Source of the DNA: Henricia sp. BOLD:AAB3569
Lineage: Eukaryota; Echinodermata; Asteroidea; Spinulosida; Echinasteridae
Length of the DNA stretch: 64,000 bases
Assembly (NCBI GenBank): GCA_037783545.1
Contig: JBBELK010000460.1
Span: 167,158-231,157 of the forward strand
Direction: 5' to 3'
Shown: one piece after another, positions 1 to 12,457 of the stretch
Layout of the letters: the number at the start of each line of letters is the position of its first letter
Numbering within the stretch: the first letter of the stretch is position 1
Position numbers and translations under genes: made by a program
The notes under the pieces: model-generated
What the model saw: only the letters and a program-made list of their open reading frames with translations
The model's database searches: none
What the model was told of the DNA's origin: nothing

Positions 1-2378
1 CAGCCACGGTTTGCGTGAGAGCAGTCAGGAAGCCTCAACCCAGTTTTGTCTAAACTTTGAAATTTCTCTTCCATTTCCCGGCGAAAGTCTGTCAATTTTT
101 TATGACAAGTGCGCAATATAGAGAGTTTAGGGCATGCAAAATTTGAAGTTCGTCGGAACATTTTTCGACCTCCAAATTTGCCGACGTCTGGACCACACTT
201 TGACCAAATTGCCGAGCCAAACTGCAGTGCGTTAACGACAGTCCGAATGACTGAGCATGCGCACAACTCAGGAGTACCCCAAAGAGGTGTGTACAGACAG
301 CCACGGTTTGCGTGAGAGCAGTCAGGAAGCCTCAACCCAGTTTTTTCTAAACTTTGAAATTTCTCTGCCATTTCCCAGCGAAAGTCTGTCAATTTTTTAT
401 GACAAGTGCGCAATATAGAGAGTTTAGGGCATGCAAAATTTGAAGTTCGTCGGAAAATTTTTCGACCTCCAAATTTGCCGACGTTTGGACCACACTTTGA
501 CCAAATTGCCGAGCCAAACTGCGGTGCGTTAACGACAGTCCGAATGACTGAGCATGCGCACAACTCAGGAGTACCCCAAAGAGGTGTGTACAGACAGCCA
601 CGGTTTGCGTGAGAGCAGTCAGGAAGCCTCAACCCAGTTTTTTCTAAACTTTGAAATTTCTCTGCCATTTCCCGGCGAAAGTCTGTCAATTTTTTATGAC
701 AAGTGCGCAATATAGAGAGTTTAGGGCATGCAAAATTTGAAGTTCGTCGGAACATTTTTCGACCTCCAAATTTGCCGACGTTTGGACCACACTTTGACCA
801 AATTGCCGAGCCAAACTGCGGGGCGTTAACGACAGTCCGAATGACTGAGCATGCGCACAACTCAGGAGTACCCCAAAGAGGTGTGTACAGACAGCCACGG
901 TTTGCGTGAGAGCAGTCAGGAAGCCTCAACCCAGTTTTTTCTAAACTTTGAAATTTCTCTGCCATTTCCCGGCGAAAGTCTGTCAATTTTTTTATGACAA
1001 GTGCGCAATATAGAGAGTTTAGGGCATGCAAAATTTGAAGTTCGTCGGAACATTTTTCGACCTCCAAATTTGCCGACGTTTGGACCACACTTTGACCAAA
1101 TTGCCGAGCCAAACTGCGGTGCGTTAACGACAGTCCGAATGACTGAGCATGCGCACAACTCAGGAGTACCCCAAAGAGGTGTGTACAGACAGACACGGTT
1201 TGCGTGAGAGCAGTCAGGAAGCCTCAACCCAGTTTTTTCTAAACTTTGAAATTTCTCTGCCATTTCCCGGCGAAAGTCTGTCAATTTTGTATGACAAGTG
1301 CGCAATATAGAGAGTTTAGGGCATGCAAAATTTGAAGTTCGTCGGAACATTTTTCGACCTCCAAATTTGCCGACGTCTGGACCACACTTTGACCAAATTG
1401 CCGAGCCAAACTGCAGTGCGTTAACGACAGTCCGAATGACTGAGCATGCGCACAACTCAGGAGTACCCCAAAGAGGTGTGTACAGACAGCCACGGTTTGC
1501 GTGAGAGCAGTCAGGAAGCCTCAACCCAGTTTTTTCTAAACTTTGAAATTTCTCTGCCATTTCCCAGCGAAAGTCTGTCAATTTTTTATGACAAGTGCGC
1601 AATATAGAGAGTTTAGGGCATGCAAAATTTGAAGTTCGTCGGAAAATTTTTCGACCTCCAAATTTGCCGACGTTTGGACCACACTTTGACCAAATTGCCG
1701 AGCCAAACTGCGGTGCGTTAACGACAGTCCGAATGACTGAGCATGCGCACAACTCAGGAGTACCCCAAAGAGGTGTGTACAGACAGCCACGGTTTGCGTG
1801 AGAGCAGTCAGGAAGCCTCAACCCAGTTTTTTCTAAACTTTGAAATTTCTCTGCCATTTCCCGGCGAAAGTCTGTCAATTTTTTATGACAAGTGCGCAAT
1901 ATAGAGAGTTTAGGGCATGCAAAATTTGAAGTTCGTCGGAACATTTTTCGACCTCCAAATTTGCCGACGTTTGGACCACACTTTGACCAAATTGCCGAGC
2001 CAAACTGCGGGGCGTTAACGACAGTCCGAATGACTGAGCATGCGCACAACTCAGGAGTACCCCAAAGAGGTGTGTACAGACAGCCACGGTTTGCGTGAGA
2101 GCAGTCAGGAAGCCTCAACCCAGTTTTTTCTAAACTTTGAAATTTCTCTGCCATTTCCCGGCGAAAGTCTGTCAATTTTTTTATGACAAGTGCGCAATAT
2201 AGAGAGTTTAGGGCATGCAAAATTTGAAGTTCGTCGGAACATTTTTCGACCTCCAAATTTGCCGACGTTTGGACCACACTTTGACCAAATTGCCGAGCCA
2301 AACTGCGGTGCGTTAACGACAGTCCGAATGACTGAGCATGCGCACAACTCAGGAGTACCCCAAAGAGGTGTGTACAGA
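1..2378 (+). repeat. 4-unit higher-order repeat, two copies (1-1189, 1190-2378)
   Basis: The order of unit types is the same in both copies: a tctgg/cagtg unit, a ggaaaattt unit with cccagcg, a unit with ctgcggggcg, and a unit with a 7-T tract before ATGAC. Both copies are 1,189 bp. They differ at a few bases in the first part of the first unit (ttttgtc and cttcc in copy 1 only), gtatgac in copy 2, and cagacacgg at about 1190 against cagccacgg. The third 1.2 kb does not continue the pattern. Confidence 0.85.
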
Positions 2379-4756
2379 CAGCCACGGTTTGCGTGAGAGC
2401 AGTCAGGAAGCCTCAACCCAGTTTTTTCTAAACTTTGAAATTTCTCTGCCATTTCCCGGCGAAAGTCTGTCAATTTTTTATGACAAGTGCGCAATATAGA
2501 GAGTTTAGGGCATGCAAAATTTGAAGTTCGTCGGAACATTTTTCGACCTCCAAATTTGCCGACGTTTGGACCACACTTTGACCAAATTGCCCAGCCAAAC
2601 TGCGGTGCGTTAACGACAGTCCGAATGACTGAGCATGCGCACAACTCAGGAGTACCCCAAAGAGGTGTGTACAGACAGCCACGGTTTGCGTGAGAGCAGT
2701 CAGGAAGCCTCAACCCAGTTTTTTCTAAACTTTGAAATTTCTCTGCCATTTCCCGGCGAAAGTCTGTCATTTTTTTATGACAAGTGCGCAATATAGAGAG
2801 TTTAGGGCATGCAAAATTTGAAGTTCGTCGGAACATTTTTCGACCTCCAAATTTGCCGACGTTTGGACCACACTTTGACCAAATTGCCGAGCCAAACTGC
2901 GGTGCGTTAACGACAGTCCGAATGACTGAGCATGCGCACAACTCAGGAGTACCCCAAAGAGGTGTGTACAGACAGCCACGGTTTGCGTGAAGGCAGTCAG
3001 GAAGCCTCAACCCAGTTTTTTTCTAAACTTTGAAATTTCTCTGCCATTTCCCGGCGAAAGTCTGTCAATTTTTTTATGACAAGTGCGCAATATAGAGAGT
3101 TTAGGGCATGCAAAATTTGAAGTTCGTCGGAACATTTTTCGACCTCCAAATTTGCCGACGTTTGGACCACACTTTGACCAAATTGCCGAGCCAAACTGCG
3201 GTGCGTTAACGACAGTCCGAATGACTGAGCATGCGCACAACTCAGGAGTACCCCAAAGAGGTGTGTACAGACAGCCACGGTTTGCGTGAGAGCAGTCAGG
3301 AAGCCTCAACCCAGTTTTTTCTAAACTTTGAAATTTCTCTGCCATTTCCCGGCGAAAGTCTGTCAATTTTGTATGACAAGTGCGCAATATAGAGAGTTTA
3401 GGGCATGCAAAATTTGAAGTTCGTCGGAACATTTTTCGACCTCCAAATTTGCCGACGTTTGGACCACACTTTGACCAAATTGCCGAGCCAAACTGCGGTG
3501 CGTTAACGACAGTCCGAATGACTGAGCATGCGCACAACTCAGGAGTACCCCAAAGAGGTGTGTACAGACAGCCACGGTTTGCGTGAGAGCAGTCAGGAAG
3601 CCTCAACCCAGTTTTTTCTAAACTTTGAAATTTCTCTGCCATTTCCCGGCGAAAGTCTGTCAATTTTTTATGACAAGTGCGCAATATAGAGAGTTTAGGG
3701 CATGCAAAATTTGAAGTTCGTCGGAACATTTTTCGACCTCCAAATTTGCCGACGTTTGGACCACACTTTGACCAAATTGCCGAGCCAAACTGCGGTGCGT
3801 TAACGACAGTCCGAATGACTGAGCATGCGCACAACTCAGGAGTACCCCAAAGAGGTGTGTACAGACAGCCACGGTTTGCGTGAGAGCAGTCAGGAAGCCT
3901 CAACCTAGTTTTTTCTAAACTTTGAAATTTCTCTGCCATTTCCCGGCGAAAGTCTGTCAATTTTCTATGACAAGTGCGCAATATAGAGAGTTTAGGGCAT
4001 GCAAAATTTGAAGTTCGTCGGAACATTTTTCGACCTCCAAATTTGCCGACGTTTGGACCACACTTTGACCAAATTGCCGAGCCAAACTGCGGTGCGATAA
4101 CGACAGTCCGAATGACTGAGCATGCGCACAACTCAGGAGTACCCCAAAGAGGTGTGTACAGACAGCCACGGTTTGCGTGAGAGCAGTCAGGAAGCCTCAA
4201 CCCAGTTTTGTCTAAACTTTGAAATTTCTCTTCCATTTCCCGGCGAAAGTCTGTCAATTTGTTATGACAAGTGCGCAATATAGAGAGTTTAGGGCATGCA
4301 AAATTTGAAGTTCGTCGGAACATTTTTCGACCTCCAAATTTGCCGACGTCTGGACCACACTTTGACCAAATTGCCGAGCCAAACTGCAGTGCGTTAACGA
4401 CAGTCCGAATGACTGAGCATGCGCACAACTCAGGAGTACCCCAAAGAGGTGTGTACAGACAGCCACGGTTTGCGTGAGAGCAGTCAGGAAGCCTCAACCC
4501 AGTTTTTTCTAAACTTTGAAATTTCTCTGCCATTTTCCAGCGAAAGTCTGTCAATTTTTTATGACAAGTGCGCAATATAGAGAGTTTAGGGCATGCAAAA
4601 TTTGAAGTTCGTCGGAAAATTTTTCGACCTCCAAATTTGCCGACGTTTGGACCACACTTTGACCAAATTGCCGAGCCAAACTGCGGTGCGTTAACGACAG
4701 TCCGAATGACTGAGCATGCGCACAACTCAGGAGTACCCCAAAGAGGTGTGTACAGA

Positions 4757-5350
4757 CAGCCACGGTTTGCGTGAGAGCAGTCAGGAAGCCTCAACCCAGT
4801 TTTTTCTAAACTTTGAAATTTCTCTGCCATTTCCCGGCGAAAGTCTGTCAATTTTTTATGACAAGTGCGCAATATATAGAGTTTAGGGCATGCAAAATTT
4901 GAAGTTCGTCGGAACATTTTTCGACCTCCAAATTTGCCGACGTTTGGACCACACTTTGACCAAATTTCCGAGCCAAACTTCGGTGCGTTAACGACAGTCC
5001 GAATGACTGAGCATGCGCACAACTCAGGAGTACCCCAAAGAGGTGTGTACAGACAGCCACGGTTTGCGTGAGAGCAGTCAGGAAGCCTCAACCCAGTTTT
5101 TTCTAAACTTTGAAATTTCTCTGCCATTTCCCGTCGAAAGTCTGTCAATTTTTTATGACAAGTGCGCAATATATAGAGTTTAGGGCATGCAAAATTTGAA
5201 GTTCGTCGGAACATTTTTCGACCTCCAAATTTGCCGACGTTTGGACCACACTTTGACCAAATTGCCGAGCCGAACTGCGGTGCGTTAACGACAGTCCGAA
5301 TGACTGAGCATGCGCACAACTCAGGAGTACCCCAAAGAGGTGTGTACAGA
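4757..5350 (+). repeat. 2-unit block shared with 13672-14265
   Basis: The first unit has atatatag and caaacttcgg, and the second has atatatag and gagccgaac. The same ordered pair recurs 8,915 bp away at 13672-14265 (30 units plus 5 bp). The left copy has its own changes (caaatttccg at about 4962, cccgtcg at about 5131), so it is not an exact copy. Confidence 0.75.
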
Positions 5351-6836
5351 CAGCCACGGTTTGCGTGAGAGCAGTCAGGAAGCCTCAACCCAGTTTTTTC
5401 TAAACTTTGAAATTTCTCTGCCATTTCCCGGCGAAAATCTGTCAATTTTTTATGACAAGTGCGCAATATAGAGAGTTTAGGGCATGCAAAATTTGAAGTT
5501 CGTCGGAACATTTTTCGACCTCCAAATTTGCCGACGTTTGGACCACACTTTGACCAAATTGCCGAGCCAAACTGCGGTGCGTTAACGACAGTCCGAATGA
5601 CTGAGCATGCGCACAACTTAGGAGTACCCCAAAGAGGTGTGTACAGACAGCCACGGTTTGCGTGAGAGCAGTCAGGAAGCCTCAATCCAGTTTTTTCTAA
5701 ACTTTGAAATTTATCTGCCATTTCCCGGCGAAAGTCTGTCAATTTTTTATGACAAGTGCGCAATATAGAGAGTTTAGGGCATGCAAAATTTGAAGTTCGT
5801 CGGAAAATTTTTCGACCTCCAAATTTGCCGACGTTTGGACCACACTTTGACCAAATTGCCGAGCCAAACTGCGGTGCGTTAACGACAGTCCGAATGACTG
5901 AGCATGCGCACAACTCAGGAGTACCCCAAAGAGGTATGTACAGACAGCCACGGTTTGCGTGAGAGCAGTCAGGAAGCCTCAACCCAGTTTTTTCTAAACT
6001 TTGAAATTTCTCTGCCATTTCCCGGCGAAAGTCTGTCAATTTTTTTATGACAAGTACGCAATATAGAGAGTTTAGGGCATGCAAAATTTGAAGTTCGTCG
6101 GAACATTTTTCGACTTCCAAATTTGCCGACGTTTGGACCACACTTTGACCAAATTGCCGAGCCAAACTGCGGTGCGTTAACGACAGTCCGAATGACTGAG
6201 CATGCGCACAACTCAGGAGTACCCCAAAGAGGTGTGTACAGACAGCCACGGTTTGCGTGAGAGCAGTCAGGAAGCCTCAACCCAGTTTTTTTCTAAACTT
6301 TGAAATTTCTCTGCCATTTCCCGGCGAAAGTCTGTCAATTTTTTATGACAAGTGCGCAATATAGAGAGTTTAGGGCATGCAAAATTTGAAGTTCGTCAGA
6401 ACATTTTTCGACCTCCAAATTTGCCGACGTTTGGACCACACTTTGACCAAATTGCCGAGCCAAACTGCGGTGCTTTAACGACAGTCCGAATGACTGAGCA
6501 TGCGCACAACTCAGGAGTACCCCAAAGAGGTGTGTACAGACAGCCACGGTTTGCGTGAGAGCAGTCAGGAAGCCTCAACCCAGTTTTTTCTAAACTTTGA
6601 AATTTCTCTGCCATTTCCCGGCGAAAGTCTGTCAATTTTTATGACAAGTGCGCAATATAGAGAGTTTAGGGCATGCAAAATTTGAAGTTCGTCGGAACAT
6701 TTTTCGACCTCCAACTTTGCCGACGTTTGGACCACACTTTGACCAAATTGCCGAGCCAAACTGCGGTGCGTTAACGACAGTCAGAATGACTGAGCATGCG
6801 CACAACTCAGGAGTACCCCAAAGAGGTGTGTACAGA
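5351..6836 (+). repeat. 5-unit block duplicated at 9809-11294
   Basis: Five consecutive unit types recur at a spacing of 4,458 bp (15 units plus 3 bp). They are a unit with acaacttagg, one with gaggtatgtac, one with a 7-T tract, one with gttcgtcagaac plus gtgctttaac, and one with only five Ts before ATGAC plus gacagtcagaat. The 5-T tract is at 6636-6640 and again at 11094-11098. The copies differ at scattered bases: the second unit has ggaaaattt only on the left, and the right copy has ttcaacc and gagccgaac. Confidence 0.85.
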
Positions 6837-7431
6837 CAGCCACGGTTTGCGTGAGAGCAGTCAGGAAGCCTCAACCCAGTTTTTTCTAAACTTTGAAATT
6901 TCTCTGCCATTTCCCGGCGAAAGTCTGTCAATTTCTTATGACAAGTGCGCAATATAGAGAGTTTAGGGCATGCAAAATTTGAAGTTCGTCGGAACATTTT
7001 TCGACCTCCAAATTTGCCGACGTTTGGACCACACTTTGACCAAATTGCCGAGCCAAACTGCGGTGCGTTAACGACAGTCCGAATGACTGAGCATGCGCAC
7101 AACTCAGGAGTACCCCAAAGAGGTGTGTACAGACAGCCACGGTTTGCGTGAGAGCAGTCAGGAAGCCTCAACCCAGTTTTTTTCTAAACTTTGAAATTTC
7201 TCTGCCATTTCCCGGCGAAAGTCTGTCAATTTTTTATGACAAGTGCGCAATATAGAGAGTTTAGGGCATGCAAAATTTGAAGTTCGTCGGAACATTTTTC
7301 GACCTCCAAATTTGCCGACGTTTGGACCACACTTTGACCAAATTGCCGAGCCAAACTGCGGTGCGTTAACGACAGTCCGAATGACTGAGCATGCGCACAA
7401 CTCAGGAGTACCCCAAAGAGGTGTGTACAGA

Positions 7432-10400
7432 CAGCCACGGTTTGCGTGAGAGCAGTCAGGAAGCCTCAACCCAGTTTTTTCTAAACTTTGAAATTTCTCT
7501 GCCATTTCCCGGCGAAAGTCTGTCAATTTTCTATGACAAGTGCGCAATATAGAGAGTTTAGGGCATGCAAAATTTGAAGTTCGTCGGAACATTTTTCGAC
7601 CTCCAAATTTGCCGACGTCTGGACCACACTTTGACCAAATTGCCGAGCCAAACTGCAGTGCGTTAACGACAGTCCGAATGACTGAGCATGCGCACAACTC
7701 AGGAGTACCCCAAAGAGGTGTGTACAGACAGCCACGGTTTGCGTGAGAGCAGTCAGGAAGCCTCAACCCAGTTTTTTCTAAACTTTGAAATTTCTCTGCC
7801 ATTTCCCTGCGAAAGTCTGTCAATTTTTTATGACAAGTGCGCAATATAGAGAGTTTAGGGCATGCAAAATTTGAAGTTCGTCGGAAAATTTTTCGACCTC
7901 CAAATTTGCCGACGTTTGGACCACACTTTGACCAAATTGCCGAGCCAAACTGCGGTGCGTTAACGACAGTCCGAATGACTGAGCATGCGCACAACTCAGG
8001 AGTACCCCAAAGAGGTGTGTACAGACAGCCACGGTTTGCGTGAGAGCAGTCAGGAAGCCTCAACCCAGTTTTTTCTAAACTTTGAAATTTATCTGCCATT
8101 TCCCGGCGAAAGTCTGTCAATTTTTTATGACAAGTGCGCAATATAGAGAGTTTAGGGCATGCAAAATTTGAAGTTCGTCGGAACATTTTTCGACCTCCAA
8201 ATTTGCCGATGTCTGGACCACACTTTGACCAAATTGCCGAGCCAAACTGCAGTGCGTTAACGACAGTCCGAATGACTGAGCATGCGCACAACTCAGGAGT
8301 ACCCCAAAGAGGTGTGTACAGACAGCCACGGTTTGCGTGAGAGCAGTCAGGAAGCCTCAACCCAGTTTTTTCTAAACTTTGTAATTTCTCTGCCATTTCC
8401 CTGCAAAAGTCTGTCAATTTTTTATGACAAGTGCGCAATATAGAGAGTTTAGGGCATGCAAAATTTGAAGTTCGTCGGAAAATTTTTCGACCTCCAAATT
8501 TGCCGACGTTTGGACCACACTTTGACCAAATTGCCGAGCCAAACTGCGGTGCGTTAACGACAGTCCGAATGACTGAGCATGCGCACAACTCAGGAGTACC
8601 CCAAAGAGGTGTGTACAGACAGCCACGGTTTGCGTGAGAGCAGTCAGGAAGCCTCAACCCAGTTTTTTCTAAACTTTGAAATTTCTCGGCCATTTCCCGG
8701 CGAAAGTCTGTCAATTTTTTATGACAAGTGCGCAATATAGAGAGTTTAGGGCATGCAAAATTTGAAGTTCGTCGGAACATTTTTCGACCTCCAAATTTGC
8801 CGACGTTTGGACCACACTTTGACCAAATTGCCGAGCCAAACTGCGGTGCGTTAACGACAGTCCGAATGACTGAGCATGCGCACAACTCAGGAGTACCCCA
8901 AAGAGGTATGTACAGACAGCCACGGTTTGCGTGAGAGCAGTCAGGAAGCCTCAACCCAGTTTTTTCTAAACTTTGAAATTTCTCTGCCATTTCCCGGCGA
9001 AAGTCTGTCAATTTTTTTATGACAAGTGCGCAATATAGAGAGTTTAGGGCATGCAAAATTTGAAGTTCGTCGGAACATTTTTCGACCTCCAAATTTGCCG
9101 ACGTTTGGACCACACTTTGACCAAATTGCCGAGCCGAACTGCGGTGCGTTAACGACAGTCCGAATGACTGAGCATGCGCACAACTCAGGAGTACCCCAAA
9201 GAGGTGTGTACAGACAGCCACGGTTTGCGTGAGAGCAGTCAGGAAGCCTCAACCCAGTTTTTTCTAAACTTTGAAATTTCTCTGCCATTTCCCGGCGAAA
9301 GTCTGTCAATTTTCTATGACAAGTGCGCAATATAGAGAGTTTAGGGCATGCAAAATTTGAAGTTCGTCGGAACATTTTTCGACCTCCAAATTTGCCGACG
9401 TCTGGACCACACTTTGACCAAATTGCCGAGCCAAACTGCAGTGCGTTAACGACAGTCCGAATGACTGAGCATGCGCACAACTCAGGAGTACCCCAAAGAG
9501 GTGTGTACAGACAGCCACGGTTTGCGTGAGAGCAGTCAGGAAGCCTCAACCCAGTTTTTTCTAAACTTTGAAATTTCTCTGCCATTTCCCTGCGAAAGTC
9601 TGTCAATTTTTTATGACAAGTGCGCAATATAGAGAGTTTAGGGCATGCAAAATTTGAAGTTCGTCGGAAAATTTTTCGACCTCCAAATTTGCCGACGTTT
9701 GGACCACACTTTGACCAAATTGCCGAGCCAAACTGCGGTGCGTTAACGACAGTCCGAATGACTGAGCATGCGCACAACTCAGGAGTACCCCAAAGAGGTG
9801 TGTACAGACAGCCACGGTTTGCGTGAGAGCAGTCAGGAAGCCTCAACCCAGTTTTTTCTAAACTTTGAAATTTCTCTGCCATTTCCCGGCGAAAGTCTGT
9901 CAATTTTTTATGACAAGTGCGCAATATAGAGAGTTTAGGGCATGCAAAATTTGAAGTTCGTCGGAACATTTTTCGACCTCCAAATTTGCCGACGTTTGGA
10001 CCACACTTTGACCAAATTGCCGAGCCAAACTGCGGTGCGTTAACGACAGTCCGAATGACTGAGCATGCGCACAACTTAGGAGTACCCCAAAGAGGTGTGT
10101 ACAGACAGCCACGGTTTGCGTGAGAGCAGTCAGGAAGCCTCAACCCATTTTTTTCTAAACTTTGAAATTTATCTGCCATTTCCCGGCGAAAGTCTGTCAA
10201 TTTTGTATGACAAGTGCGCAATATAGAGAGTTTAGGGCATGCAAAATTTGAAGTTCGTCGGAACATTTTTCGACCTCCAAATTTGCCGACGTTTGGACCA
10301 CACTTTGACCAAATTGCCGAGCCAAACTGCGGTGCGTTAACGACAGTCCGAATGACTGAGCATGCGCACAACTCAGGAGTACCCCAAAGAGGTATGTACA

Positions 10401-10701
10401 GACAGCCACGGTTTGCGTGAGAGCAGTCAGGAAGCCTCAACCCAGTTTTTTCTAAACTTTGAAATTTCTCTGCCATTTCCCGGCGAAAGTCTGTCAATTT
10501 TTTTATGACAAGTGCGCAATATAGAGAGTTTAGGGCATGCAAAATTTGAAGTTCGTCGGAACATTTTTCAACCTCCAAATTTGCCGACGTTTGGACCACA
10601 CTTTGACCAAATTGCCGAGCCGAACTGCGGTGCGTTAACGACAGTCCGAATGACTGAGCATGCGCACAACTCAGGAGTACCCCAAAGAGGTGTGTACAGA
10701 C
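7432..10701 (+). repeat. Offset 6-unit and 5-unit copies (7432-9214 and 9215-10701)
   Basis: The left stretch runs tctgg, ggaaaattt, tctgg, ggaaaattt, gaggtatg, then 7-T with gagccgaac. The right stretch runs tctgg, ggaaaattt, acaacttagg, gaggtatg, then 7-T with gagccgaac. Start-to-start spacing is 1,783 bp. The shared ends with a changed middle fit one parental block altered by gain, loss or replacement of units. Confidence 0.7.
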
Positions 10702-12336
10702 AGCCACGGTTTGCGTGAGAGCAGTCAGGAAGCCTCAACCCAGTTTTTTTCTAAACTTTGAAATTTCTCTGCCATTTCCCGGCGAAAGTCTGTCAATTTT
10801 TTATGACAAGTGCGCAATATAGAGAGTTTAGGGCATGCAAAATTTGAAGTTCGTCAGAACATTTTTCGACCTCCAAATTTGCCGACGTTTGGACCACACT
10901 TTGACCAAATTGCCGAGCCAAACTGCGGTGCTTTAACGACAGTCCGAATGACTGAGCATGCGCACAACTCAGGAGTACCCCAAAGAGGTGTGTACAGACA
11001 GCCACGGTTTGCGTGAGAGCAGTCAGGAAGCCTCAACCCAGTTTTTTCTAAACTTTGAAATTTCTCTGCCATTTCCCGGCGAAAGTCTGTCAATTTTTAT
11101 GACAAGTGCGCAATATAGAGAGTTTAGGGCATGCAAAATTTGAAGTTCGTCGGAACATTTTTCGACCTCCAAATTTGCCGACGTTTGGACCACACTTTGA
11201 CCAAATTGCCGAGCCAAACTGCGGTGCGTTAACGACAGTCAGAATGACTGAGCATGCGCACAACTCAGGAGTACCCCAAAGAGGTGTGTACAGACAGCCA
11301 CGGTTTGCGTGAGAGCAGTCAGGAAGTCTCAACCCAGTTTTTTCTAAACTTTGAAATTTCTCTGCCATTTCCCGGCGAAAGTCTGTCAATTTTTGATGAC
11401 AAGTGCGCAATATAGAGAGTTTAGGGCTTGCAAAATTTGAAGTTCGTCGGAACATTTTTCGACCTCCAAATTTGCCGACGTTTGGACCACACTTTGACCA
11501 AATTGCCGAGCCAAACTGCGGTGCGTTAACGACAGTCCGAATGACTGAGCATGCGCACAACTCAGGAGTACTCCAAAGAGGTGTGTACAGACAGCCACGG
11601 TTTGCGTGAGAGCAGTCAGGAAGTCTCAACCCAGTTTTTTCTAAACTTTGAAATTTCTCTGCCATTTCCCGGCGAAAGTCTGTCAATTTTTGATGACAAG
11701 TGCGCAATATAGAGAGTTTAGGGCATGCAAAATTTGAAGTTCGTCGGAACATTTTTCGACCTCCAAATTTGCCGACATTTGGACCACACTTTGACCAAAT
11801 TGCCGAGCCAAACTGCGGTGCGTTAACGACAGTCCGAATGACTGAGCATGCGCACAACTCAGGAGTACCCCAAAGAGGTGTGTACAGACAGCCACGGTTT
11901 GCGTGGGAGCAGTCAGAAAGTCTCAACCCAGTTTTTTCTAAACTTTGAAATTTCTCTGCCATTTCCCGGCGAAAGTCTGTCAATTTTTTTATGACAAGTG
12001 CGCAATATATAGAGTTTAGGGCATGCAAAATTTGAAGTTCGTCAGAACATTTTTCGACCTCCAAATTTGCCGACGTTTGGACCACACTTTGACCAAATTG
12101 CCGAGCCAAACTGCGGTGCGTTAACGACAGTCCGAATGACTGAGCATGCGCACAACTCAGGAGTACCCCAAAGAGGTGTGTACAGACAGCCACGGTTTGC
12201 GTGAGAGCAGTCAGGAAGCCTCAACCCAGTTTTTTCTAAACTTTGAAATTTCTCTGCCATTTCCCGGCGAAAGTCTGTCAATTTTTTATGACAAGTGCGC
12301 AATATAGAGAGTTTAGGGCATGCAAAATTTGAAGTT

Positions 12337-12372
12337 CGTCGGAACATTTTTCGACCTCCAAATTTGCCGACG
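12337..12372. other. Imperfect hairpin dyad (shown in the reference unit)
   Basis: The arms CGTCGGAACATTT and AAATTTGCCGACG can pair over 13 positions with two mismatches around a 10-base loop; the outer six pairs (CGTCGG/CCGACG) are perfect. The same element lies at unit bases 151-186 of nearly every copy. In copies with the ggaaaattt variant (C to A at unit base 159) one mismatch disappears, giving 12 of 13 pairs. Copies with gtcagaac or ccgaagttt instead break the outer stem. Whether it extrudes as a cruciform or is bound by a protein is unknown. Confidence 0.6.
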
Positions 12373-12415
12373 TTTGGACCACACTTTGACCAAATTGCCG
12401 AGCCAAACTGCGGTG

Positions 12416-12423
12416 CGTTAACG
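12416..12423. other. 8-bp perfect palindrome CGTTAACG (reference unit)
   Basis: The palindrome lies at unit bases 230-237 and recurs in most units. It changes in some: CTTTAACG in the units at 6339-6635 and 10797-11093, CGATAACG near 4095, and CGTCAACG around 45678 and 46570. The only sizeable deletion of the array, near 36175, ends one base beyond the right edge of this element. No function is implied by the sequence alone. Confidence 0.5.
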
Positions 12424-12424
12424 A

Positions 12425-12457
12425 CAGTCCGAATGACTGAGCATGCGCACAACTCAG
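12425..12457. promoter_or_regulatory. Conserved block with overlapping dyads and an NRF1-like core (reference unit)
   Basis: Two short inverted repeats overlap: CAGTC-n5-GACTG (12425-12439) and CTGAG-n11-CTCAG (12437-12457). Inside the second, TGAGCATGCGCA matches 11 of 12 positions of the metazoan NRF1 consensus YGCGCAYGCGCR (known motif); the mismatch is A for C at the third base. By eye this is among the least variable parts of the unit. The exceptions I noticed are gactgactg at about 45990 and 46880, cttagg at about 5619 and 10077, and gcatgctcac at about 48384 and 49573. A protein-binding role is inference only, and the host is not known to be an animal. Confidence 0.3.

Noticed and set aside
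11..18. TTGCGTG matching the XRE (AHR/ARNT) core
   Set aside because: A six-base specific match in a 297-bp unit is likely by chance, and nothing else suggests a regulated promoter.
125..131. TTTAGGG plant-type telomere word in every unit
   Set aside because: It occurs only once per unit inside gagagtttagggc, never in tandem. A single 7-base match is expected by chance.
109..315. About 200 plus-strand 68-codon frames beginning at ATGAC or nearby ATGs
   Set aside because: One per unit at the same place, a direct consequence of the repeat. Most begin at an internal start and end at the gtgagag stop of the unit, with no sign of selection.
3007..6249. Long minus-strand open reading frames as protein-coding genes
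   Set aside because: They are the same open 99-codon frame of the satellite read across units. They start and stop wherever a T-tract shifts frame, have no flanking gene structure, and coexist with partly open plus-strand frames of the same unit.
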